Assembly (NCBI GenBank): GCA_021775195.1
Contig: JAJFIG010000405.1
Location: 1-11,226, forward strand
DNA length: 11,226 bases
From: Rhodospirillales bacterium
GTDB lineage: Bacteria; Pseudomonadota; Alphaproteobacteria; Rhodospirillales; 2-02-FULL-58-16
Reading direction: 5' to 3'
The notes under the pieces are model-generated. The model made no database searches and was not told where the DNA came from. It saw only the letters and a program-made list of their open reading frames with translations. Made by a program: the position numbers and the translations under genes. Position 1 is the stretch's first letter, and every line of letters begins with the position of its first letter. Below, piece after piece: positions 1 to 7,100 of the stretch.

Positions 1-802
1 CAGCCGGGTGACGGTGATCCAGCGCAGCCCCCACCTCATCGAGCGCGAGGACGAGGACGTCTCTGTCGCCGTCCGCAGTATCCTCGAGGCCGAAGGTGTC
101 ACCGTCCACACCGACACCGACGGCGTCGCCTTCGCCAAGGACAACGGGCGCATAACCGCGACCATGACCGCCGGCGGGGAGCCCGTGGAGGTCGTGGGTT
201 CCCACCTTCTGGTTGCCACCGGGCGCCGCCCCAACACCGACGACCTGGGTCTCGAGGCCGCCGGCATCGAGGCCGACGAACGGGGCTTCATCAAGGTCGA
301 TGATCAGTTGCGCACCAACATCCCCGGGGTCTGGGCCATCGGCGACTGCAACGGCCGCGGCGCCTTCACCCACACGTCGTACAACGACTACGAGATCGTC
401 GCCGCCAACATCCTTGACGATGATCCGCGCCGGGTCACCGACCGCATCCTGGTTTACGGGCTGTTCATCGATCCGCCCCTGGGCCGGGTCGGCATGACCG
501 AGCGCCAGGTCCGCGAGTCCGGACGCAAGGCGCTCATCGGCCGGCGCCCCATGACCCGCGTCGGGCGCGCCGTCGAAATGGGCGAGACCCAGGGTTTCAT
601 GAAGGTCCTCGTTGATGCCGAAAGCCACCGCATCCTCGGTGCCTCGCTCCTCGGCATCGGCTGCGACGAAGTCATCCATTCCCTCATCGACGTCATGTAC
701 GCCGACGCCCCCTACACGGTGATCCAGCGCGCCATGCACATCCACCCCACCGTCACCGAACTGGTCCCCACCCTGCTCGGCGAACTGGAACCGTTGGATT
801 GA
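1..802 (+). CDS. Class I pyridine nucleotide-disulfide oxidoreductase, C-terminal part (5' end outside window)
   Basis: FAD-dependent NAD(P)H oxidoreductase of the family that includes dihydrolipoamide dehydrogenase, mercuric reductase and RclA/YkgC. The frame is open from base 2 to the TGA at 800-802 (266 visible residues). The GTG at base 8 is an internal valine in the strand VTVIQRSP after the NAD-binding Rossmann glycines, so the true start and the redox-active Cys pair lie to the left. Visible signatures are [11 protein letters not shown] (end of the NAD domain), [16 protein letters not shown] (second FAD-binding motif, with the Asp that contacts FAD) and the dimerisation domain ending in [12 protein letters not shown]. 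That ending matches the family's H-x-H-P-T-x-x-E active-site dyad. No C-terminal vicinal cysteines are present, which argues against classical MerA. The substrate cannot be told from this part. It ends 106 bp before cysK on the same strand. Confidence 0.9.
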   Translation, partial: SRVTVIQRSPHLIEREDEDVSVAVRSILEAEGVTVHTDTDGVAFAKDNGRITATMTAGGEPVEVVGSHLLVATGRRPNTDDLGLEAAGIEADERGFIKVDDQLRTNIPGVWAIGDCNGRGAFTHTSYNDYEIVAANILDDDPRRVTDRILVYGLFIDPPLGRVGMTERQVRESGRKALIGRRPMTRVGRAVEMGETQGFMKVLVDAESHRILGASLLGIGCDEVIHSLIDVMYADAPYTVIQRAMHIHPTVTELVPTLLGELEPLD

Positions 803-827
803 CGTCTTTGTAGCCGAAAGCAATCCA
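795..827 (+). other. Bulged hairpin (inverted repeat) at the oxidoreductase stop codon
   Basis: TGGATTG at 795-801 is complementary to CAATCCA at 821-827. Inside it CTTT (806-809) pairs with AAAG (817-820), giving 11 base pairs with a 4-nt bulge and a 7-nt loop. It includes the TGA stop at 800-802. No T-run follows, so it is not a standard intrinsic terminator. It could be a weak terminator, a 3'-end stabilising hairpin, an operator dyad, or chance. Confidence 0.35.
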
Positions 828-908
828 TGGTCGTCAGCGGCGGCCCTTCCGTGTTATCGTCGGAGGGGACGCCGGACCAATCACATCACTCAGGGAAAAC
901 CCGCGGAC
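803..908 (+). promoter_or_regulatory. Leader region upstream of cysK
   Basis: This gap should carry any cysK promoter. TTGACG at 799-804 resembles a -35 box, but the bases 17 nt further on (AATCCA) are a poor -10. GTTATC near 852-857 is another weak -10 candidate without a good -35. A weak ribosome-binding site, AGGGA at 892-896, lies 12 nt before the ATG. I see no recognisable riboswitch. Read-through from the oxidoreductase gene is equally possible. Confidence 0.3.
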
Positions 909-1922
909 ATGAGCGATCAAAGCATAAGCGCTGCCGGTCAGGCTCCGACCTTCCGGGGCCGTATTTACGACAGCATCCTCGACACCATCGGGGCGACGCC
1001 GCTGGTGCGTATGAACAGGCTGGCTGAGGACGAGGGCTGCAAGGCCCAGCTGCTCGGCAAATGCGAATTCTTCAATCCCCTGGCCTCGGTCAAGGACCGC
1101 ATCGGCCTGGCGATGATCGTCGCCGCCGAGGCCGAGGGCAACATCGGTCCCGGCGCCGTTCTGGTCGAGCCGACCTCGGGCAACACCGGTATCGCGCTCG
1201 CCTTCGTCTGCGCCGCCAAGGGATACCGGCTCATCCTCACCATGCCCGAAAGCATGTCGGTGGAGCGGCGCAAGATGCTTCTGCTGCTGGGCGCCGAGAT
1301 TGAGCTCACGCCGGCCTCCAAGGGCATGACCGGCGCCATCGAGCGCGCCGAGCAGCTGGTCCGCGAGCATCCCGGAGCGGTCATGCTTCAGCAGTTCGAG
1401 AACCCCGCCAATCCACAGATCCACCGCGACACAACGGCGGAGGAAATTTGGAACGATACCGGTGGCGAGGTCGATGCCGTGGTCAGTGGTGTCGGCACCG
1501 GCGGCACCCTCACCGGGATCGGCGAGATAATCAAGGCCCGGCGCCCCGACTTCCGCGTCATCGCCGTCGAGCCCGAGGATAGTCCGGTGCTATCGGGCGG
1601 CGTTCCCGGCCCCCACAAGATCCAGGGCATCGGCGCCGGTTTCGTCCCCGGCGTCTTGAATGCCGGCGCCATCGACGAGATCCTCAAGATCGGCAACGAG
1701 ACTGCCTTTGCCATGGCCCGCAAGGCGGCCCGCATGGAAGGTCTGCCCGTCGGCATTTCCGCCGGCGCCGCTATCGCCGCCGCCCTCGAGATCGGCGAAC
1801 GGCCGGAGATGGAGGGCAAGGTCATCGTCGTCATCCTGCCTGATTTCGTCGAGCGCTATCTCTCCACCAACATGTTCGACCGCCTGGAACAGGAGCTCAA
1901 CGCCCTGAAGCTGGCGGGTTGA
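909..1922 (+). CDS. cysK: Cysteine synthase A (O-acetylserine sulfhydrylase)
   Basis: PLP enzyme that makes L-cysteine and acetate from O-acetyl-L-serine and sulfide, the last step of cytoplasmic sulfur assimilation. The 337 residues are slightly longer than the usual 310-325 because of about 20 extra N-terminal residues. It is a fold-type II (PALP) enzyme. NPLASVKDR holds the predicted PLP Schiff-base lysine K62; TSGNTG (89-94) is the substrate loop; GVGTGGT (194-200) binds the PLP phosphate; IGAGFVP (241-247) and GISAGAA (282-288) are also conserved. [10 protein letters not shown] together with the GMTGAI segment fits CysK rather than CysM. The C-terminal [10 protein letters not shown] has Val where many CysK proteins have Gly or Ala. 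No CBS-pair domain follows, so it is not a two-domain cystathionine beta-synthase. It probably shares a transcript with the DUF2849 gene 16 bp downstream. Confidence 0.95.
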   Translation: MSDQSISAAGQAPTFRGRIYDSILDTIGATPLVRMNRLAEDEGCKAQLLGKCEFFNPLASVKDRIGLAMIVAAEAEGNIGPGAVLVEPTSGNTGIALAFVCAAKGYRLILTMPESMSVERRKMLLLLGAEIELTPASKGMTGAIERAEQLVREHPGAVMLQQFENPANPQIHRDTTAEEIWNDTGGEVDAVVSGVGTGGTLTGIGEIIKARRPDFRVIAVEPEDSPVLSGGVPGPHKIQGIGAGFVPGVLNAGAIDEILKIGNETAFAMARKAARMEGLPVGISAGAAIAAALEIGERPEMEGKVIVVILPDFVERYLSTNMFDRLEQELNALKLAG

Positions 1923-1938
1923 AGAGAGGAGGGGGGTC
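1923..1938 (+). promoter_or_regulatory. Very strong ribosome-binding site between cysK and DUF2849 gene
   Basis: The whole 16-bp spacer is purine-rich, with GAGAGGAGGGGGG covering 1924-1936, and the ATG follows at 1939. It fixes the start of the small gene. It is much stronger than the site before cysK, so the downstream protein may be made at high level from the shared message. Confidence 0.75.
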
Positions 1939-2268
1939 ATGCAGGACAGTGTAGGAGTCTACAAGGCGATCACCGCCAACCGGCTGGCCGACGGCCACGT
2001 CGTCTACCTGACCAGGAACGGCAAGGAACTGGGTTGGAGCACCAGCATCGAGGACGCCGCCATCTTCACCGACTCGGTGATCAGCCGCATGCTCCGCCTG
2101 ACCGACGTTTTCGTTCAGGACAATCTCGTCGTCGAGCCCTACGCCATCGAGATCATTGGCAAGCACAAGCCCCTGGGCGCGCGGGAAGAGATCCGCGCCT
2201 CCCGGGGACCCACCATTGCCTACGGATCGGATGCCGTCGCCAGCGAAGACCCCGAGTATTCGATTTAG
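1939..2268 (+). CDS. DUF2849 family protein, sulfur-assimilation associated
   Basis: Small soluble protein of 109 residues with no signal peptide or membrane segment. It matches the pattern I know for DUF2849: an N-terminal ITANRLADGHVVYL strand-turn-strand, a middle helix region (IEDAAIFTD), then NLVVEPYAIEI and REEIRASRGPTI near the end. The family is usually found in alphaproteobacterial sulfite-reduction operons between the siroheme synthase (cysG-like) and sulfite reductase (cysI) genes. Its biochemical role is not established to my knowledge. Here it follows cysK by 16 bp, which keeps it in cysteine biosynthesis, but no cysI follows because a convergent gene begins 12 bp later. A regulatory or accessory role in sulfur assimilation is inference from neighbours. 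The acidic C-terminal tail (DAVASEDPEYSI) is probably disordered. Confidence 0.85.
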   Translation: MQDSVGVYKAITANRLADGHVVYLTRNGKELGWSTSIEDAAIFTDSVISRMLRLTDVFVQDNLVVEPYAIEIIGKHKPLGAREEIRASRGPTIAYGSDAVASEDPEYSI

Positions 2269-2280
2269 CGATCACCGTTT

Positions 2281-4140
2281 CTAAGGCGCCACGCCCAGTT
2301 CCTTCAGGCGCTGGGCCGCCTTGCCGTCGCCTCGGGCGGCGGCGCGCCGGTACCAGTGGATGGCCTTGTCCCGGCTCTTGGGCATAGCCCTTTTCCCGGT
2401 TTCGTACGCCGCGGCGATGGCGGTAAGGGTGATGCCCTTGTCCTGGGCGCCGGCCTTGACATACCAGGATTCGGCGGCCTTGAGGTCGCGGCCGACGCCG
2501 AGGCCGTTGTCGTAGGCGTAGCCCATGTTGAACAGGGCTCCGCCGTTGTTCTGCTCCGCCGCCTTGCGGAACCATTTCAGTGCCTCGCCGTGGTTAACGG
2601 GAACGCTCAGGCCCTTCTTGTAGAACCATCCGATGTTGTTCTGTGCCTCGGCGTTGCCCTGATCGGCGGCCTTGCGGTACCAGCGCAGGGCCTCGCCGTG
2701 GTCCTTCGTCACCCCGCGGCCGTAACGGTACAGGTCCGCTATGTGGTCCTGGGCCCCGGCGTTGCCCTGATCGGCGGCCATGCGGTACCAGCGCATGGCC
2801 TCCTTGTAGTCCTTGGTGACGCCGAGGCCGTAGTTGTACATGTCACCGACATTCTGCTGGGCGAAGGCGTATTTCTGAGCCGCCCCCTTGCGGAACCATT
2901 TCATCGCCTCGGCATGGTCCTTCTTCACACCCCAGCCCTGCCGGTGCATGTAGCCGAGATTGTTCTGTCCGTTGCGATGGCCGGCTTCCGCCGCCTTGCG
3001 GGACCAGCGCGCCGCCTCCTTGAGGTCCTTCTTCACTCCCTCGCCGTGCTGGTAGGCCCAGCCGATATGGTCCTGTGACGCCGCTTCGCCCTGGGCGGCG
3101 GCCTTGTGGTACCAGCGCAGCGCCTCGGCGTGATCCTGCTTGACGCCGCGGCCCTCGGCGTAGGCCCAGCCGAGGCTGTCCTGGGCGTTGGCGGATCCCT
3201 GTTCGGCGGCCTTGCGGTACCAGGACGCGGCCATGGCCAGGTCCTGCGTGACCCCACGTCCCTTGTCGTACATATCCGCCAGACGACTCTGGCCCGGGAG
3301 ATTCCCCATTTCGGCGGATTTCCGGTACCAGCGCACCGCCTCGGAATGGTTCTCTGCGACCCCATGGCCGTTTTCGTGGAGCTGCCCGATGTTCTGCATG
3401 GCGTATCCGTTGCCCTGGTCGGCGCTCTTGCGGAACCACGTCATCGCCTGGGCGTAGTCCCGCTTGATGCCCCAGCCCTGCCGGTACATGTAGGCCAGGT
3501 TGTTCTGGCCGTTGTCGTGGCCGCCCTCCGCCGCCTTGCGGTACCAGCGCACCGCTTCCTTGAGGTCCTTCGTCACCCCCTTGCCTTGCTGGTACATCCA
3601 GCCGATCTTGTCGGCGGCTCCGGCGTGGCCCGCGTCGGCGGCCTTGCGATAGGAAGCCAGTGCCTTGGCATAGTCCCGGGGAACTCCTTTTCCGTCATAA
3701 TACTTGTTGGCGGTCCGGACATGGGCATCCGCCGTCTGTGTCCTGCCCTGAATATGCAGCGGGGGCGGCGGGATGGGGCGGGGACCCGTACCGGTCGCCG
3801 CCGCCCGCGTCGGCGACTCAGAGAAGACCACGGCGGCCATGTCGATGGTGGCCTCGCCGTCGACCTCGACCACGGTCGCGGTAACAGTCTTGCCGTCCAC
3901 CTTGCTGACCTTCCAGGTTCCCACGGGGATTTCGTCGTCGGCGGTCTTGAAGCTGATCTCCACCGTGTCGCCGACCTTGGGCTGCAGGTCGGACTTGAGG
4001 GTGATCGTCACCGTGGTGCCGGCCACCGCCGTCACCGTGCCCTTGAGCTCGGCGGCGGATGCGTCGGTGGTAAGCAGCAGGGCCGCGGTCATGGCGAGGG
4101 CGCGGAACCCCCGGATCAAGGATCTCTTCCGTAGATTCAT
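2281..4140 (-). CDS. Exported Sel1-repeat protein with N-terminal beta domain
   Basis: Predicted periplasmic or secreted scaffold of 619 residues. Residues 1-29 form a signal peptide: basic n-region MNLRKR, hydrophobic core, and an ASA/A cleavage site. No lipobox cysteine is seen. Residues 31-107 are rich in Val/Thr/Gly strands (GTVTAVAGTTVTITL and similar) and look like a small beta barrel. A Pro-rich linker spans about 118-130. Thirteen Sel1 repeats, almost all exactly 36 residues, follow at about 138-605, with the pattern A-x-x-x-L/I-G-x-x-Y-x-x-G-x-G-V-x-x-D-x-x-x-A-x-x-W-Y-x-K-A-A-x-x-G. Sel1 arrays form alpha-solenoids that bind proteins or glycans, and some exported ones act in signalling or host contact. 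The ATG at 4140 is set by GAGGAGG at 4151-4157. It is last in the leftward operon, 36 bp after the PASTA protein gene. The partner is unknown. Confidence 0.92.
   Translation of the reverse strand: MNLRKRSLIRGFRALAMTAALLLTTDASAAELKGTVTAVAGTTVTITLKSDLQPKVGDTVEISFKTADDEIPVGTWKVSKVDGKTVTATVVEVDGEATIDMAAVVFSESPTRAAATGTGPRPIPPPPLHIQGRTQTADAHVRTANKYYDGKGVPRDYAKALASYRKAADAGHAGAADKIGWMYQQGKGVTKDLKEAVRWYRKAAEGGHDNGQNNLAYMYRQGWGIKRDYAQAMTWFRKSADQGNGYAMQNIGQLHENGHGVAENHSEAVRWYRKSAEMGNLPGQSRLADMYDKGRGVTQDLAMAASWYRKAAEQGSANAQDSLGWAYAEGRGVKQDHAEALRWYHKAAAQGEAASQDHIGWAYQHGEGVKKDLKEAARWSRKAAEAGHRNGQNNLGYMHRQGWGVKKDHAEAMKWFRKGAAQKYAFAQQNVGDMYNYGLGVTKDYKEAMRWYRMAADQGNAGAQDHIADLYRYGRGVTKDHGEALRWYRKAADQGNAEAQNNIGWFYKKGLSVPVNHGEALKWFRKAAEQNNGGALFNMGYAYDNGLGVGRDLKAAESWYVKAGAQDKGITLTAIAAAYETGKRAMPKSRDKAIHWYRRAAARGDGKAAQRLKELGVAP
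2931..3066 (-). repeat. Copy A of 540-bp-offset direct repeat inside the Sel1 array
   Basis: Encodes the end of Sel1 unit 7's predecessor region through unit 8's core. It aligns without gaps to 3471-3606 at about 85 percent identity by hand count, well above neighbouring repeat pairs. This suggests a five-unit block duplication more recent than the original repeat expansion. Confidence 0.7.
3471..3606 (-). repeat. Copy B of 540-bp-offset direct repeat inside the Sel1 array
   Basis: Partner of 2931-3066, offset by exactly five 108-bp units. Both copies begin with the same CCCAGCCCTGCCGGT on the plus strand and share ACCAGCGC and TTGAGGTCCTT blocks. The frame is kept in both. Confidence 0.7.
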
Positions 4141-4150
4141 GGCGTGCGAC

Positions 4151-4157
4151 CCTCCTC
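4151..4157 (-). promoter_or_regulatory. Ribosome-binding site of the Sel1 gene
   Basis: On the minus strand this reads GAGGAGG, 10 nt before the ATG at 4138-4140. It lies in the 36-bp gap after the PASTA protein stop (4177-4179). It supports the chosen start and leaves no room for a separate strong promoter, so co-transcription is likely. Confidence 0.75.
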
Positions 4158-4176
4158 GATCGTCGTTCCAAATCCG

Positions 4177-7100
4177 TCAATAGCGATAGCCCAGCGCCGT
4201 GACGCACTGCGGCCATTCGTTCATGCCGAAGGTGCCCGATGGGCAGACAGAGTTCAGTTGATCCTCGCATCCCGCCGCCCGCAACCGCTGCTCCACCTGC
4301 CGACCGGTGGCGGCACGGCTCGAGAGCTGTCGGCGCGCCTGGTTGGCGAGGGCATTACAGTTGTTCCCCGTGCGCTGGCTGCCGCCGCCACCGCCCGCGC
4401 GCCCGCCGCCGCCGGCACTGCCCGACATGGGCGTCGCCGAGCACCGCCACAGGGTCATGGTCTGGCTGCTCTGCTGGTCGACGATGACCATGCGGTTGGA
4501 ATGCCGTTCGCGCACCCGGCCGCTGCCGTCCATGCCGCCCCGGGTCATGGACTTGAACGACAGCACGCCGTTGTTATGGGTCCAGCGCCCGGTCGAGACC
4601 GTCTGCCGGTTATGGATCATCAAGGCCTCGAATTTGCCGTTGGCGAAGAACGACAAACCCACCGTCTGCAACGCCTGTTCGATGCCTTCGGAGATGCCCT
4701 CGCTGATGGCGCCGGCGATACCGCCGCCGCCGCTCCCCTGCCGCCCGCTGGACCGGGGCGGCCGGCCGGCACATGCCGTCTTCATGTAGGCCCAAAGGCC
4801 GACGAAATAGGCATCGCCGCCCTGCTGCTGGTCGCCGCCGGTGACGCAGGCCGATCCATTGCGGTTGGGCCGCTTGCCGCTGGGACAGGTACACCTGGCG
4901 CTCTGGCTGGCATCGTCCCAGGTGGCGATGCTGCCCCGCATCTGGTTCGCGCACACCTGTTTGGCGATGGCGATCTGGGTTTGCTTGTTGCGCCGGCAGG
5001 CGTTCTCGGCGCGGCGCCATTCGTAGCCCTGCTTGCACCGGCATACGGCCTTGTTCTTGGCGTTGTCCCACACCCCCTCGCTGTTGGGCCAGCGCCGGCA
5101 GTCAAGCCCGGCCACCCGTTCGCGCTGGCTCGGCACGTAGGCCCCCAGCGCGCTCACCACCACCGCCGATCCCCGCTTGACCTTGGTCCCGGCGGCCGGC
5201 TTCTGTCCCGTGACCTTGCCCGCGTCGCTCCGCGACGACGCCCGTCCGGCATCCTGGCGCTGAGCCGTCAGTCCGGCATTGGCGAGACGGGTTTTCGCCT
5301 GCTCGAAGGTCAAGCCGATGACGCTGGGTACCTGGCGCGCGTCCACCGGCGGCTTGAACACCCGCACCACAACCTGGCTGCCCGCTTTGACCTTGGTCCC
5401 GGGGTCCGGTTCCTGGGTCGCCACCTTGCCGGTGTCGCGGCGGGCCGCCGCCATCGGGCCCGGCCTGACCTTGGCCTTCAGGCCCGCCTCCTTGATCCGG
5501 TTCCTGGCCTGCTTGCTGCTCAGGCCGACCAGCTTCGGCACCGTGCGCTGGTTGGTCACGGGGGGCGTGAACACCCGCACTACCACCTGGGTCCCGGGCT
5601 TGACCTTGGTCCCAGCCTCGGGTTCCTGCCGCTCCACCTTGCCCGCATCCCCCGCCGCCGCCGCCGCCCGGCCCAGCCTGACCTTGGCCTTCAGGCCCGC
5701 CTTCTTGATCGCCTTCTTGGCCTGCCTGCTGGTCATCCCGGCCAGCTCCGGCACCGCGCGCTGGTCGACGAAAGGAGCGTGGATCCACAACGTCACCTGT
5801 TCGCCGCGCTTCAGCTTGGTCCCCGCCTTCGGTTCCTGACGTTCCACGGTTCCCGACTTCCTCGCCGTCGACGCCGCCTTGCCGGGGCGCAGGCGGACCT
5901 TGTACTTGAAGGGCGTGATCTTGCTCTTGGCCTGTTTGCTGGTCAGGCCCACAACCTTGGCCACCGTCCCTTTGTGGCGCCCGGCGCAGCCCGTCGGCGG
6001 TGCTCCCTGCAGGCCCGCCATGACGTAGGTTTCGAGCATGCAGTGATCCACCGAGTCCACCTTGCGCCGCTCCTCCCAGGCGTATTGGGTCGGCGCCCGC
6101 GCGCCGGCGTCGTCGGGCTTGGCCTGGCGCGGCAGCGCCACCCCGCCGAGGGCGTGGCCCACCAGGTCGCCCCAGGGATCGAAGCGGAAGCTGGCCCCTT
6201 CGGTGGCGTTCTGGTGGGGCTCGGCCACGCTCAGGAACTGGGTGATCAGGGCGGCCACGTCCGGTTGCTTGGGATCGACGGCGTTGGGATCGGTGGGGAT
6301 GTTGGCAACCTGGGTGCCGGTGCCCGAGCCGTCACCACTCGTTCCCGTCCCGGTCCCCGTGCCGGTCCCTGTCCCAGTTCCAGTCCCTGTTCCGGTTCCC
6401 GTACCCGTAGCTGTCCCAGTTCCGGTCCCCGTACCTGTCCCGGTTCCGGTGCCGTCGCCGCCCGGTCCGTCGCCCTCGGCCACCTGTCCGCTGCCGCCGC
6501 TGTCCCGGGGCGGCCGGTTAAGCTCCGCCGGATGGTCGTAGGGCTTCGCCATCACCCCCGGTTCGCCGGACAGCACCGGCATGTACTTAAGTTGAATGGA
6601 CCCGGCGTTGATGAAAAACACGTCGTTGTTCATCCGCGTGCCGTCGGACGCCTTCACCTTGGTTCCCGGAGCCAGGAACCCCTTGCCGTCGGTCCGTCTG
6701 CCGAAAGTGTATAAGGGGAGCTTGGATTCGATCGTCTGGCTGCGAATCTTGCCGTTGGCACTGAACTTGACGTCGTAGTAGTAATACCATCTCGACGACT
6801 TGATCTCCGGCTTCGCCGGCGAAAAGGTCATGTCGATGATGGCCGCGCTTTGCCTCTCGTCGGGCCCGGCCAGGTAGTAGACCCCGGGGCCCCAGTGCTT
6901 GGTCAGGGTCGAATCCTCGCAATAGGTGTTCAGGTCCCCCACCCCATCGGAAAGGACCTTCGCCCGCCCCCCCACGTTCAGACCCAGCGAAACGGTCCGC
7001 GGCGATGTCTCGTTGCGATCGCGCCAATAGCAACCGTGTTCGTCCAGATTTTGGATGCGCTCGATGATATTGGCCGCCACCGTGAACGGCTTGCCGGGCC

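Larger units (their letters stand above)
2326..3729 (-). repeat. Thirteen tandem Sel1 coding repeats, 108-bp unit with 540-bp super-period
   Basis: Each 36-residue Sel1 unit is a 108-bp DNA repeat; the last unit has 37 residues. On top of this is a five-unit period. Unit 3 resembles unit 8 (both share GQNNL-Y-M-RQGWG), unit 2 resembles 7 and partly 12 (DLK after the GV turn), and unit 5 resembles unit 10 (AD-Y...GRGVT). At DNA level 2931-3066 and 3471-3606, exactly 540 bp apart, differ at about 20 of 136 positions by my hand count. Confidence 0.85.

Noticed and set aside
8..10. GTG at 8 as start of the oxidoreductase
   Set aside because: It falls inside the Rossmann strand VTVIQR. The family needs about 200 more N-terminal residues with the FAD glycines and redox Cys pair.
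1..802. Mercuric reductase (merA) assignment
   Set aside because: The C-terminal vicinal cysteines of MerA are absent and no mer neighbours are visible. Only the broad family can be supported.
1862..1897. [10 protein letters not shown] in CysK as a defective active site
   Set aside because: All the PLP, substrate-loop and phosphate-binding motifs are intact. Gly/Ala to Val next to ERYLST is a mild change and not evidence for loss of function.
2326..3729. Regular 108-bp repeats as a CRISPR-like or satellite array
   Set aside because: Repeats keep the reading frame, have no unique spacers and encode clear Sel1 units.
3106..4134. 342-codon open frame opposite the Sel1 gene
   Set aside because: Its apparent repeats are just the complement of the Sel1 repeats.
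4144..6714. 856-codon open frame on the plus strand opposite the PASTA protein gene
   Set aside because: Its product is a low-complexity Arg/Ala/Pro/Gly/His-rich string expected from the complement of high-GC codons. The minus frame has a signal peptide, PASTA repeats and ordered Cys modules, and a good ribosome-binding site.
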